Positions 42,861 to 54,190 are shown, counted from the first letter of the stretch. The stretch is 64,000 nt of DNA from Eonycteris spelaea (GCA_003508835.1 PUFA01000014.1:1928501-1992500), one strand, 5' to 3'. Notes: generated by a model from the sequence alone, not told the origin. Program-made: numbers and translations.

Positions 42861-44813
42861 CTCCCTCTGCCTGAGCCCCGCCTGGAAGGAGCTGGCGGTT
42901 TCTCCTCGCGCCCCGAAGCATCTGTGGTTTGTCTGCGAAAGGGCTTTGCAGAGCCTCAGGTAAATACGAGTGCTGAAGCGATGCCCACCTCAGGTGATCG
43001 TCTTGCATTTATGAGCAGGAAGACACAGATGGCTTTCCCAGCCAGCATATTGCAGAAAATTGCTGCCTCCACCCACCCAGAATGACACCAAGACGCCCAC
43101 AGCAGCAGCTACGTCCCTTAGCCACCTGGGTGACGCCGGCGGGCTCGGGCCCGAGCCGCACCGGGGTCTCCCGTTCTTCTTTGCTGGGGCTGTTCTTCTC
43201 ACTCACACCTGTGGCTCGTTCTCTCGTTTCTTATGCGTCATGTGACTCAATGATCGTAGCCCTGTTGTCGGGCACCACAATCCCCCCAATCCCCAGACGG
43301 AGCAGCAGGGAGGCTTAGCAGTTCTCCTGCAGCTGACCAGCTCGTTTGGGGCCCGGCAGCCTGGACCCGGGACGGGTGAGCTTTCCCCATCCTCTGCCCG
43401 TGGGGGGCCCAGGCGGGGGCGAACCCCATCCTCCCCCGCAGCCCATGCCCGCAGACCGGCCACAGATCGCCGGGTCTTCTGAAAGCACAGAATTCCCGAC
43501 TCCATCGGAGTGGGAGGCCAGAGACTGTGCGCGTCTAACGAACCCACAGGTCCTGCCGATGCTGCTGGCCCGGGTCCCTGCAGCAACGAGACGCACATCC
43601 AGGGGCTGCGTGGAGGCGGCTCACAGAGCCGCGGGCAGGCGAAAGCAGTGGACAGGCGGGGACAGACCAGGGACCGGCCATGGCAGGAGCCGCCGCCCAG
43701 GCTGCAGCTGGACATGGTGGGGGCTCCGGACATGGGGAAGGGTGCACCTGGCCGGCACTGTGGCCTCAGGGGAGGGACACAGCCACTGACGTGACCAGTC
43801 CCGCTGGGCAGGGGCCAGGGGAATGCAGACCCCTGATTCTCCCCTCCCAGGTCCCTGGAGGCCCTCTCCTGGCCAAACCCTGCCCTGACCACGAAGCCCG
43901 AGGCACAGGGCAGGCCTGAGAAGGGCGGACGGTGGTTCTGGAGGGACGCAAGGCGACAGCCGCCCGGGGACTGCCCAGAGGGGCTGCCGCCTGGCCACGC
44001 CCAGAGGCTCGTGCGGCCCACACGTGGCTCCCCCGAGAGGAGCTCGCTGGGCACCCGCAACGTGCTGTGTCCCCTCCGGGCCGTGGAGACGGAGCAGCGA
44101 CCGGAACGGAATGCAGCGGGGCAAAGGAGTGCAGAGGGACGAGAGGGGCTTCCTGAGACAACGTGGCCGAGGAAGGTGTCCTCGAAGAGGCAGCCGGCCG
44201 GCCAGCAGCTGCTGGAACGAGGTCAGGGGCCGGTGGTCAGGAGCCCGCAGCCACGAGGCGGTCACCCGCCTGCCGCCCACACCCTCTGCTGACCGGGTGC
44301 TCTCCGGGTGCTTGGCTCGTGTGGTCTTCTCGGCACGGTGTTCAGCTCCGCCCTGGCCTCCTTCTCCGCACCCCTAAGCACTGGTCCCGGGGTCCTGCAC
44401 GTCCACGGCCCTCAGTGTGGAGCCGCTGGGTCCTGGCACCCTCCAGTCTGTGCCCACGAACGGCCTCGGGAAGCCGGAGTGGGCTGGGGAACAGTGCCAT
44501 CTCTACCCAGGCCCAGATCTGCGGCCCCAGCTGGCCTCCTGCCCTCAGGACCTCTGGGTCCCAAACAGGCAGCACTGTCCACGACCGCGCACGTCTTCGA
44601 CGTCAGAGACCCTCTGCCCGGCCCCCCTCGCATCCGATTTCGACCAAAACCGGGCCTCCCATTCTGCAGACCCTTCCATCAACCTTGACAATTCCCTTGG
44701 GGCCTTGCCCTTGACTTCAAGGATGGAGACACCACCCTCCACCGCGGGAGGGAGGACAGCGCCCCACCACCGCCCTCCAGACTCTGCACCCCATCTTCCT
44801 CTTCTCATGCAGC
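42861..44813. other. CpG-rich non-coding stretch
   Basis: GC- and CpG-rich, strongest at 43.1-44.8 kb. Long frames are open on both strands over the same bases (43203-44060 minus, 44417-45490 plus, 44545-45363 minus), which is a composition effect. No domain or exon structure is seen. Confidence 0.4.
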
Positions 44814-44868
44814 GGGGGGGGGGGGGGGGGGCGCACGGGGCGGGCGGGCGGCGGGGCGGGGCCCGCCG
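44814..44868 (+). repeat. 18-G homopolymer with flanking G-run cluster
   Basis: Eighteen consecutive Gs (44814-44831) are followed by GGGG, GGGC and GCGGGGCGGGG units. Very strong plus-strand G-quadruplex candidate. Homopolymer length may also be a sequencing or assembly artefact. Confidence 0.9.
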
Positions 44869-45439
44869 AGGTGTCTGCCCCCAGCTCCGAACACTGTCTC
44901 TAAGGTCCAGGTGCACGCGACGCGTTTCCCTTTCCCGCCGTGGGTCCTGCGCGGCCTCCGGCATCGTCTTACTGCAAATGGAACTAACACGTGCCCAAAG
45001 ATGGAGCGGGTGCCAACACGTTGGTGAAAGGGTGGTTTGGGGGCGGCAGCTGCCTGCGCTCACAGAAGCGAGTTTGGTTTCGGATTGTGTCGTCGGCCTC
45101 ACCTTTGGGCCGCCACAACCGAGCGTCCTGACAGGCCCTGTGCCCTCCCCTCCCCAGGCCCCGTGCGCGGCGGGGAAGGGGCTCGGGCGCTGCCGGCGGC
45201 CCTGGCAGGGCTTTGCTCTCAGCAAGTCGGTGGCCTTCGGACCCCGGAGAGCGGGCGCGTGCAGCGTGTCAGGCATGCCGCAGCTGGCCACCCGCCTCCC
45301 GCGGCGCCACAGCCCAGCGCCAGAGGCGGGGGCGGCCACGGCGAGCCCCGCGCCTCGCGTCACCTGTCTGTCTGCTGAGTGTCACCTTCGAAGCGCGGGG
45401 CCCAGTGTGAGGTCTGTTCACCAACGAAATTGTAATCAC
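44869..45439. other. CpG-rich non-coding sequence
   Basis: Continuation of the CpG-rich stretch. Nothing else recognised. Confidence 0.4.
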
Positions 45440-45600
45440 GGTCATGTGACTCATGCGAACTGTGTGCTTACTGCGTGCCGGACACCCTAAACACCCTTCA
45501 CACCGGCACGGGACGCAGGTGCCGATGGGGAAACTGAGGCACGGGGCCGGATAGGATACGTGGCAGGGCGCATAGTCGAAGCCCTGGAGAGAGCAGAGAT
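45440..45600 (-). mobile_element. MIR SINE, antisense, fragment
   Basis: GTGTGCTTACTGCGTGCCGG, ACACCCTTCACACCGGCACG, GATGGGGAAACTGAGGCACG, GGGCCGGATAGGATACGTGG match antisense MIR. Confidence 0.7.
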
Positions 45601-46060
45601 GGAGGTTTACAGCACCTTTTTAAAGTTCTATTCCCAATTCCTGTGGATAATCCTTGATTTTTTTTCCTTTTCCACTGATGAGCAGGAAACAAATGACTCT
45701 GTACTAGAAACATAAGTTTGTCAGGGGTTCAAGCTCAGTTCATTTCACTCTGTGCGCCGATCTGTAAGTCTCCTTTAGGGAGCCCCACAATTTGCAGGCG
45801 CATAAACCACTTAGTGATACAAAACAAATAAGCGGCGTTCGCAAGAGCCCCAAATTGCTTTGCGTGGTAAAGCGTGACTTTACTAAGCTGTAAGTGTTGC
45901 ATCTGCATGACTTACAATGGGCAGTTTTTTAATAGCACCATTTCTATAGCTAATGCCCTGGCAAAATCTCGAAAGCCTGGTTTTCGTTGAAGACCCGATC
46001 TTCCTCTTTGCAAATGGCCTGCAAAGGAGAAGAGGCGTGTCGTTATCAGTGATTTGACCC
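45601..46060. promoter_or_regulatory. Conserved-element candidate
   Basis: Repeat-free AT-richer block with ATAAACCACTTAGTGATAC, TTGCATCTGCATGACTTAC and TTTTTTAATAGCACCATTTC. Inferred from composition. Confidence 0.3.
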
Positions 46061-47238
46061 TGGAGGCTTAGTGTCGATCAACCAAATGAATCTTAGACAG
46101 GGGAGAGGCGGAAAACGGAGCAACAGTGATTTTCTGTGAATTGCGGACAGCAAGAAGGGGGCTTCCTGCACCGTCCCACGCCACGCCACTCCACACGGCT
46201 CCCACTGCCTCTTCTTTACCTTTACCTGACACCGTGTCCCACCATCCATGATTCGCCTAACGTGGTAAAGCCCGTAACAGCGGAAGTGCATGCAGGGGGG
46301 TCGCTTAGAAGAAGCGACTTCGCTTGAACCGCTGTGGACCGTGCACTATGTATCGGGAGAGCCGGCAGAGCCAGCAGGGCGGCCTCCCGTGGAGGTCGTG
46401 GCCCACCCTGGCCTGGCCGTGGCCAGGTCGTGCGAGACTGCGGCGGAGAATGGACACGCGGCAGCGGCCTCCCAGGCTCCCCGGGGCAGGCAGACCCCAG
46501 GCGGGCGGAGGAGGCCGGCGTTTCCGAGGCCCTGCCCGCCCCGACTTCTCGTCCAGCGTCGGCCTCTCCCCCTGTTCTGCCCCGTCTCACGCATAGTACA
46601 CATTATACCTGGAAAACGCGTGATTCCGAGATCGCCCATCGATAAATCAATTCCTGCCGGATAAGACACAGACGAATGGGTGTCACAGAGTGGGAGGAGC
46701 GGGTCCGGAAAGGGGCCTCGACCTGCTCCCTCCCTCCCTCCCTCCCCACCCCTGCCTCCTCCCAGCCTGTGACCTCTCGAAACTCCCACCGGAGACCCCT
46801 GGGCCTTGTCTGCTCCATCTCTGTCAGGCCCGAGGTGTCTATCACAGACTGTAATTCCCAAGCGAGTTCATGACACGAAAGCATCTACATATTGTAAATC
46901 CATCCGAAAAAAAAGTCCAGGTAGGCGACATGTCAGAGCCCCTTACGGTTAGCCAAGGCCAAGGCCATATCTCCCCTCTCTCTCTCCCTCTCTCTCTCCC
47001 GAACACCCACAATGCACATCACGCTGTGAAATGCCGTCAGAAGTCCTCCGAATCGAAAGACCGCCTGTAACTGTGTTTACGCCGTGATCGTTCGAGATCC
47101 CTTCTGAGTGAGCACTCATCACAATCTCCTGGAGCACCAACGTTTCGAAACCTGTGTGCTGACCGCGTCGTACGTCAGAGCCCGTGGGTATCCAGACTTT
47201 CCATCGTAACTAGCGAGGCAACAGTAAACTGGCTCTCC
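46061..47238. other. Unassigned GC-rich sequence with TCCC and CT tracts
   Basis: CpG-rich at 46.37-46.58 kb. (TCCC)n lies at about 46723-46747 and a CT-rich tract at about 46971-47000. No gene or transposon is recognised. Confidence 0.45.
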
Positions 47239-47292
47239 ATTATAAATAAGTAAATAAATACGTTAATAAGCAAATAAATGAATAAATAGGCC
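47239..47292. repeat. Degenerate AAAT tetranucleotide repeat
   Basis: ATAAATAAGTAAATAAATAC followed by AAGCAAATAAATGAATAAAT. Confidence 0.8.
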
Positions 47293-47759
47293 GGATTTGT
47301 AGCATCTGCCATTTTTCCTGGTGTAAATGCTCCTACGGCGTCTGATCTGAAGGAAGGTTGTGTTGAGCGACCAAGGGAGACGTCAAGGAAGTGGCGCCGC
47401 TGCTTCCCAAGGGTTCGAAGTGCTTCCGCCTCCCAAACAGCAGGTCAGGTGAGGGAGCTTGATCACGAATCAGCCCACGCACCTGCCAACCTTTACGCAG
47501 GCGACACGGTTCTCGAGAAAAAACGAGATCTGATTAGATCTTTGCGAAATGGTGAATGAATTCATTTTCCGCTGAAGTCCTCCCATGCTGTTCTGGTGAA
47601 TCTCTCTACAGAGACAGGAGGACTAGAAGAAAGGCAACCGATATGGCCCAGAAGATCAGAAGATAGAGTTTGAGAATACGAGGACTGGGAAGTGAACGGA
47701 ATGAGGCCTACGGAGACGGCGGAGACGGGGGATCATTTCTATACACTAAATGCAGAGGA
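47293..47759. other. Unassigned non-coding sequence
   Basis: Contains an AGATCTGATTAGATCT word near 47526-47541. No repeat family is recognised. Confidence 0.4.
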
Positions 47760-47842
47760 CTAGATAGATAGGTAGGTAGATAATAGATAGATAGATAGAT
47801 GATAGATATATAGATAGACAGACAGACAGACAGATAGACACA
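47760..47842. repeat. GATA/GACA tetranucleotide microsatellite
   Basis: GATA units pass into a GACA run (GACAGACAGACAGACAGATA). Confidence 0.95.
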
Positions 47843-48060
47843 GCCTGCAGGGAAGGTGAATTAAATCTAGCTGTGGGATTGTTTTTTTATAAAAATGAGT
47901 AGGAGATTTTCAGGTATACAAGCGAGAGAGGGTATTTGAAACAGAGAGAACCCACCAAAACCCCATAGGTATGAAAGAGTCTGATTCATATTCATTTAAA
48001 AAAAAATCAAAAACAAAAACAAAAAAAAACACCTCCTCAAATCGCTCAAAACAGCTTTGA
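47843..48060. other. AT-rich unassigned sequence with A-tracts
   Basis: A-rich AAAACAAAAACAAAAAAAAAC tract near 48008-48030. Nothing else recognised. Confidence 0.4.
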
Positions 48061-49139
48061 TCTCACGGCCTTGGGTCAGCCCCCACGGGCTGAATGAACA
48101 CTAACGTTGGCGCGCCCACCACCCTCCAGCTGGCAGACCGCACCACATCTGCCAGAGCCCAAGGGTGCTCCCGGGAGGGCCAGCCCCCAGACGGGGCCCT
48201 GCGGGGAAAGGACCCATGACGACTGGCTTCACTGTGAACCGGGAGGGACGGGTGGTTTCGCAGGGAGGGAGCGGTGCAGCCCTGCCCCGCGCTGAACGGC
48301 TCCCCGCCCGGCTCCGAGGTGGGACTCGGCCGCGGGCAGGCGGCCCCTCCCCAGCCCCTCCCGCCGCTCCGTTCACCTGTCACGCCAGGTCGGGTGCCAC
48401 CGAGCAGCCTCGCCAGCCTTTCGGTTGACGGGGTGCACACGACAGTGCCTCTGCTTCGGGTGGGCCCCAAAAATCCCGCAGGTGAGGATCATCCTCGCCT
48501 GGTCAGCTTGCCGGGCCTGAGCAACCTCTCCCCCGGGGTACGGAGAAGTGAACCATGAACATTCCTTCTCTCAACCTCCACTTGCCGGTTTTCAAACCTC
48601 GGGGTCCCGTACTCAGGGAAAGTGAATATCTAAACACACCTCGCGTGGCCGTGCTGACCCCTAGGGTGCGTGTGTGAGCGTGATGCAGCTTGGCAGCGAT
48701 CAAACAAGACGGCCTTCCTGTCGAAAGGAGAAAGTCGGGGCCTGCACCATGCTTAATCAGGGACGGAGGCTCCGGCGGTCAGGACCCGCGCTGCGGGCGC
48801 CGTGCGCCGACACCGTTTCCCGGGGCACGCGGCCCTGGGCCCCCGAGGCTCCAGGGACGCGGCCCCTTACTCCACAGGGTGTTCGTTCACCGCGGTTAGA
48901 GTTAGAGCCTGTGGCAGAAGAAAGCAGCTCGCAGGGGGGGGGGGGGAATGAAAACTAACATCACGGGGGAAACGGCACAGACTAGGCAGAGCCATCAGTC
49001 TGTGCACAGAGCCACGGCGGCCGGAGGAGCGGGCGGCCCGCATGCAGCAGGCCCGGCCCGGGAGGGAGGCCCGGGCTGGAATTTCAGGTCCCCGGTGTCC
49101 TCTGCCTGTAGCCAGAGTCCCCGCTGACGCTGACGCTTG
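48061..49139. other. CpG-rich non-coding stretch with 13-G run
   Basis: GC-rich, CpG-rich at 48.1-48.46 and 48.77-48.9 kb. A 13-G homopolymer lies at 48934-48946. No exon is recognised. Confidence 0.45.
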
Positions 49140-49300
49140 GTCTCTTACAAGGATTTAGCCACCAGGCTTCTCGCTTTGAAGAATTAATCCTTTTAACTAG
49201 GACTGAAAGATGCTTCACAGGGAAGGAATTAGCAGCCAATTTAATCTTTCACCTTAACCTACACTTCAGTTGCTTTGGCTTCGGAGAAAATTTCCTTAAT
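49140..49300. promoter_or_regulatory. Conserved-element candidate
   Basis: Compact repeat-free AT-rich block with GAATTAATCCTTTTAACTAG, AATTAGCAGCCAATTTAATC and CTTTCACCTTAACC words between CpG-rich flanks. Visually one of the clearer enhancer-like blocks. Confidence 0.38.
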
Positions 49301-49614
49301 GCCACCCCGCAGAGACCCGTGGGGCCCAGAGCACGTGGCTCGGGGGCCATGAGGACACAGAACCGTCACGCCCGCGGCCTGCGTGCACGGAGGTCGTCAC
49401 GGACGCCTCGCTTCCCTCCTCGGCCACCTCGTCGCTATCGAGCCAGCCAGAACAGCGTGTCAGGCCCTGCTGCTCGCAGACCGTGGTCCCGGTTGGCAGT
49501 CCAGTGGAGCCCTGGACTGTGACGTCTGTGCGCTGTCACCCCGGCTCTCCCTAACGGGACCTAGTTATTAAATCTTACACTCGTTTGGTCCAGTTTTCTC
49601 AAGCAAAGAAAATC
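49301..49614. other. GC-rich non-coding sequence
   Basis: CpG-bearing. Nothing recognised. Confidence 0.4.
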
Positions 49615-49745
49615 TATTTTGTGGTGCCAGGTGCTAGTTCAACTTTTTGACAAAGGTCTGTCGGAGTCACTCCCGCACCTCACAGACGGCGAAACTCAAC
49701 CCGGCCAACGTCACTCCCCGGAGAACGTTAGTGGTAACCACCGAC
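49615..49745 (-). mobile_element. Possible MIR SINE, antisense, degraded
   Basis: GTGGTGCCAGGTGCTAGTTC and CCTCACAGACGGCGAAACTC, then CCAACGTCACTCCCCGG, resemble antisense MIR landmarks in degraded form. Confidence 0.35.
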
Positions 49746-50524
49746 CACCACACCGCACCTCCCAGCACCACACCCCGAGCAGCCTGCGTCTCTGCGGACC
49801 TCGGCTGGCCGCGGGCGGCCAGTGACTGTGCCAGAGCCAGGGCTGCGTGTCTTCGGAGGCCGGGATGCGAGTTTCTGCCTCTGTCTCTCGAGAGGCGTGT
49901 TCTGGAAAAAGGCAAGCTCAGCGCAAGGTGCCTGGACGCCCTGGACCTGCCACGCCGTGCAGAGGCCCCAGCCCACAAGTGGAGAGAAATATCCAGGAGG
50001 CTGTTCATCCCTCCAAGCGGGGGCCAGGACGCTGTCTGGGACCGCCCCGCCCAGCCACCCAGGCGAGCCTTTAGATGACTTCCGGTTTCGGGTCCCCTTC
50101 TGACTGTGAGCAGGGGAGACCCCACGAGGTACCGGCCCAGCTGAAGTCAGGCCAGCCACGGCGCTGAGACTTTGAACACGACGCTGTGTTAAACCAGCGA
50201 GAGGGACAGCGAGAGAGCTGGACCCGACCTCCGACCCTCCACGCGCCCCATCCCAGGTCGCAAACGCGACTTGGGTTCCAGAGGCCAGGGCACGCGCTCG
50301 CTGCGTGGAGAATGGACCTCAGAACGAAGAGGCCGGTGGAGGCGGGAGGCGCGTCGTGTCACGAAGGGCAGGGAGACGCCGGAGGAAGGTGCGGAGCAGG
50401 CGCGTGCCCAAGCGACCAGACAAAACTCGCCCTGACCACAGGGCCCCGAACGCCCCTTAATTCGCACAGAACACTTTCCTCTAACCACCTGTCTGAAGCC
50501 TCCTCTCTCATCATTTAAGTTACA
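49746..50524. other. GC-rich non-coding sequence
   Basis: CpG-rich without recognised repeat or exon. Confidence 0.4.
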
Positions 50525-50640
50525 ACATTCAAGCCCTCTCCTCTGAGAAGCCTTCCGGCTTATCACTGCCCGAGAGTCTCCTCTGCGTCTGTGTCTCTAG
50601 CCCAGTGGGACCCTCGGGGGCAGGGGTGGTCCCTCCCCTT
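50525..50640 (+). mobile_element. L2 LINE 3' fragment, sense
   Basis: CTCTGAGAAGCCTTCCGGCT, TATCACTGCCCGAG, CTCTGCGTCTGTGTCTCTAG, CCCTCGGGGGCAGGGGTGG match the L2 3' region (GAAGCCTTCCCTGACC, then CATGAGGGCAGGGACT). Confidence 0.6.
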
Positions 50641-50644
50641 GTTT

Positions 50645-50965
50645 CCTGGAGTTGCTGTAACAAATAACTATAGGCTGAAGGGCTTAAAACACAGAGGATT
50701 ATTTTCCCACAGTCCTGGAGGCCAGAAGCCCGAGCGGGGCGAGGCGGCAGGCTGGGTCCTGCTGAGGCTGTGAGGGAGGCTCTGCCCCAGCCTCTCCCTG
50801 CGGCCCGTGGAAGGCGTCTTCCCCTCAGCCTTCATGCCACCATCCTCCCTCCAGGGAAGTCTCCGTCCAGAGGGTCCCCTCCTGTAAGGACGCTGGTCGG
50901 ATTGGACTGCGGCTCATTCTATGTCTGCTTTTAACTTGATGACCTCTCTACAGTCTCTCTCTCCA
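50645..50965 (-). mobile_element. MLT1-like solo LTR, antisense, truncated
   Basis: TTGCTGTAACAAATAACTAT, GGGCTTAAAACACAGAGGAT, CACAGTCCTGGAGGCCAGAA, CTCCTGTAAGGACGCTGGTC, GGATTGGACTGC, TTTTAACTTGATGACCTCTC. The part corresponding to the LTR 5' end is missing. Confidence 0.85.
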
Positions 50966-51635
50966 GACTGGCCAAATTCTGTGGTCTTGGGGGGCGGGAG
51001 GGTGGGTGAGACGTATGAATGGGGAGAGGGGCACAAGTCTCCCCAAAAGAGCATCTTCTTCCTGGTGTTTTCAGCTTTCGCAGGCAGGGGGGAGGGAGAG
51101 AGCGAGGGAGAAAGGAAGGGAGGGAGGTTGGGACGCAGGGTGTGGGTCGGTCACAAAGCGGTGTGGGATGACCACGAAGAAGTCACTAATAAGGAAACCA
51201 CCCAGTCGGAATTGCCTGCTACTCTGCAAAGGTGAGTCCTAGTATCCCCCAAATATGGAGGAATAAGGAAAGAATTAGAGAAACTGTATAGGGGAGAGCA
51301 ATGGAGTGGGGCGGGGGGAGATGCAGGCAGGATACGGAAAGCGGTTCAGAGACGGCAATGTGAGCATAAGGGGGGCCCGAAGGAGCCGCTAGGAGGTGAC
51401 CGGGAAGGGGATGCTCCTGGCAGCGCCGGCTGCGGGTATCGCTCAAAACGCTGGCAGAGAAATCCACGAAATCCGATCGTCCTCCGTCAGTTGCCAGACT
51501 ACAAAGAGTTAGAAGAAACTGACAACAGGAAATGGAATAGAAATAGAAATGGCATAGACATAAGTGGATGGGCAGCAGATTCAAAATGGCACCATGGTCT
51601 ACGAGGGCCGGGATGGGCGCACGTCTGCTCCCCGT
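50966..51635. other. Unassigned sequence with purine tract
   Basis: Purine-rich GGGGGGAGGGAGAGAGCGAG and AAGGAAGGGAGGGAGG tract at about 51088-51127. Nothing else recognised. Confidence 0.45.
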
Positions 51636-51687
51636 GCACGCGGGGCGCACGCGGGGCGCACGCGGGGCGCACGCGGGGTGCACGCGG
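51636..51687. repeat. CpG-rich 11-bp minisatellite
   Basis: Unit GCACGCGGGGC repeats about 4.7 times, the last copies with T or C variants. Two CpGs per unit are retained, and each unit has a GGGG run. Confidence 0.95.
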
Positions 51688-52160
51688 CTCCGGGCCCGGA
51701 GGCACAGACGCCCCCCGCGGCTCACCGCCTTGGGTTAAAAACAACATCCAGAAATAGTCTTAATCGCTTTGCCTAACTCTTCACTAAAAAAAAAAAAAAA
51801 TCCTAACATTTACAAGTGCGATGAACAAGACGGGGACAATGTGGCCTCACCTCCGCCTTCAATTTTAGTGGAGAAAATAAAAATCACTTTACATCCAACA
51901 ATCGCTACATAAATATGATTTTTTGAACACGGCACCAAATGAAGGTCTTGATGCCTAAATTTTCTTTCTAAAAAGACTTGAATTGTTGAAAAATTGTTAG
52001 AAAAACAGTCCTATGCACAGCTACGTTTCATTACCACGTCCGTGAAGGGCACTAGATCACCACAGGTGTGTGAGGGGCATGGATGGCTTCTGTAAACTAC
52101 ATATTTTTAAGAAAACTCTGCAGTCCACTTAGAAAAAAAATAATTCTGTACCGAGCAGTC
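51688..52160. promoter_or_regulatory. AT-rich conserved-element candidate
   Basis: After a 15-A tract (about 51785-51799) comes repeat-free AT-rich DNA with TACATAAATATGATTTTTTG and GAATTGTTGAAAAATTGTTAG words. Inference only. Confidence 0.3.
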
Positions 52161-52499
52161 TCCTACGTATAGAGCATTCGAACGTTTTCAACGGTAAAAC
52201 GAGACGAGATTTGTCCGACTCTCCCAGTGCTGGGTACCCAGGCACTTAACAGAACTCCTAGAAGGCAACGTGTGGACGATTCTCTGGTTAAACGCGGCCA
52301 GCAGTCAAGGGGGTGGGGGTGGAGGAAGACCGGCCATGTGCTTAGCAATTCCTGGCCGCTCATCGCTGAAGCGCCGTGTGCTCACTGGCTCCATCCGTCC
52401 AGAGTGTGGTCACGCCTGCAAACAGACGGTCACTGTCTGAGCAGTGGGCAGCTGGAGCCCTCTGAGCGTCTCCTCTTGTCAGAGATGAATCAATCATCT
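52161..52499. other. Unassigned non-coding sequence
   Basis: Nothing recognised. Confidence 0.4.
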
Positions 52500-52660
52500 C
52501 GAAGGACGTCAGCCTCTGCCCAAACCATTTCATATTAGAATAAATGGCAGATGGTGGTGTTTTTATATTTAATCAGTTCCACCAAATGCGGCTTCATCTC
52601 ATAAAATGAAGCCATCTGCAGCGCGTAGGTGTGTGGCTCTCTCTAAGTGCCCGCCACGGA
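52500..52660. promoter_or_regulatory. Conserved-element candidate with hairpin
   Basis: Repeat-free AT-rich block. At 52590-52613 GGCTTCAT and ATGAAGCC form a perfect 8-bp inverted repeat around an 8-bp loop. Confidence 0.35.
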
Positions 52661-53024
52661 ACCTGTCCTCTGGAAGGTAAGGCCATGCGCGCTGACGGGG
52701 GCCGACAGGAAGCGCCAGGAGCCCAGAAATCCTCTAAAATGAAGCATCATGTTTTTAATAAATACTTGCCTGTAGTCACACTAAATATTTATGGTCGATG
52801 TGACCTTCGCATGAGGTTTGCAGCGGAGGGTTTTGGTTCGTGCCCAGCAGAGCTTCCGACCACGTGTGGAAGATTTTCATTCTGACCTGCCTGAGAACGT
52901 TCTCACGACCGAAACGCGGTCCTCGTCTTTGCCTGTGAATCATCTTTACGAGCTTTCTATCTTCCCTTTGATGTGAACTCTTGCAGAGTAGGTCGGCCCC
53001 GGCTGCTGGAGTAATCGAGTTGCT
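52661..53024. other. Unassigned, partly AT-rich sequence
   Basis: 52.73-52.82 kb is AT-rich and enhancer-like (TTTTTAATAAATACTTGCC, ACTAAATATTTATGG). No repeat is recognised. Confidence 0.35.
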
Positions 53025-53100
53025 ACACGCGTACACACACACGAGCACTCACACACGCTCACACACTCACTCTCTCTCTCTCTCACACACACTCGCCCAC
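53025..53100. repeat. CA/TC compound microsatellite
   Basis: Imperfect CACACA with ACTCACTCTCTCTCTCTCTC inside. Confidence 0.92.
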
Positions 53101-53175
53101 GACACCAATACAGAATACCGCCAGCACACACGCGTGCGTCGCCACCTGCTTGGGGTGGGACCAGGTGTGCAGACC

Positions 53176-53246
53176 GGGGTGCTTGTTTCTGGATGCTGGC
53201 AGATGGAACCCCCACTTCGCTGGCCACGGAAAGCGATGAGCAACAT
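53176..53246 (+). repeat. 71-bp direct repeat, copy 1
   Basis: Begins GGGGTGCTTGTTTCTGGATG and ends GATGAGCAACAT. It recurs at 54072-54143 with two substitutions and one extra C in a C-run, about 96% identical. A CA-rich microsatellite lies about 75 bp upstream of this copy and directly downstream of the other. I recognise no known family. Confidence 0.95.
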
Positions 53247-54071
53247 TACCACCAACGGCAGGTTTTACCCTGTATTCTTCCAGACTCGGAAGTGGGGGTC
53301 AGTGTCACGGGGGTCCAGACCGCGAGTCCGGTTCCCGTGGTGACTCTGTACCAGCGGGGGCCCCGGTGCCCGGGATCGGGGAGACCGCCAGGCAGATGGC
53401 TCTGGAGCCTCTGGTCCGACCCGGAGCAGAGGAGAGCAGTGCGCACCTCTCTGCAGACATGGGGTCAGCGGCGAGTCAGCGGGGCAGACGGTGCAGTCTG
53501 CCCATGTCACCCCGCGACTTCCAGGGCGATCTCGGCACCCACCGGACAGAAGGGCAGCCAGTCTGTGACCAGACAAGCCCGTGACAGAAGAAAAGCTGAA
53601 CAGGGGCCTGAAACGCCCTCCTGTCCTGAAAACCATGCCGTCCGCACTACAGGAGGAAGAGAACAAGAAAGGACGAAGCTTCGTTGGGGGGAATTAGCTC
53701 TGGGACGAGGGGCAGATGCGCCTGGAGCCCAGAGTGGTTGTTCCTTCTCCTTGGCGGACATCAGCATCCCTGCTCCTGACTTCCTTCTGATAAAAACCAG
53801 CCCGTGAATCTCATCACCTCAGCCACTGTTCCTTGAGTCACGCTGAGATGCGGGAGAGACCATCCAGAAACGTCCCTGGAATGTTAGGTGTGCGTGCTTA
53901 ATACTTCCCTCTGGGGCCTGGACCCGGGGCCGTCCACGCACAGCTGCTGACCGCAGAGGGTCTCGCGGCCTGAAGGGAGCTCTTCCCCAGGCCGAGGCAC
54001 AGAGAGAGGCTGGGCTCGCTTCACTTTAGTTTCTGTCACTTGCAAGAAAGAAACCCTGACTACAGCAAACT
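53247..54071. other. Non-coding DNA between direct repeat copies
   Basis: GC-rich, unassigned. Not duplicated elsewhere in the window as far as I can see. Confidence 0.4.
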
Positions 54072-54143
54072 GGGGTGCTTGTTTCTAGATGCTGGCAGAT
54101 GGAACCCCCCACTTCACTGGCCACGGAAAGCGATGAGCAACAT
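54072..54143 (+). repeat. 71-bp direct repeat, copy 2
   Basis: Second copy of the element at 53176-53246, same orientation, starts differing immediately outside the shared segment. It runs straight into a CA microsatellite. Confidence 0.95.
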
Positions 54144-54190
54144 GCACATGCACACACGCACATGCACACACACGCACACGCACACGCCTG
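54144..54190. repeat. CA microsatellite
   Basis: Imperfect GCACATGCACACACACGCAC-type (CA)n. Confidence 0.93.

Noticed and set aside
43203..44060. 285-codon minus-strand frame
   Set aside because: Overlaps other frames on both strands, with no domain, codon bias or exon boundary.
44417..45490. Longest open frame, 357 codons, plus strand
   Set aside because: Runs through the G-homopolymer, is low-complexity, and overlaps a 272-codon frame on the other strand. Typical chance frame in GC-rich DNA.
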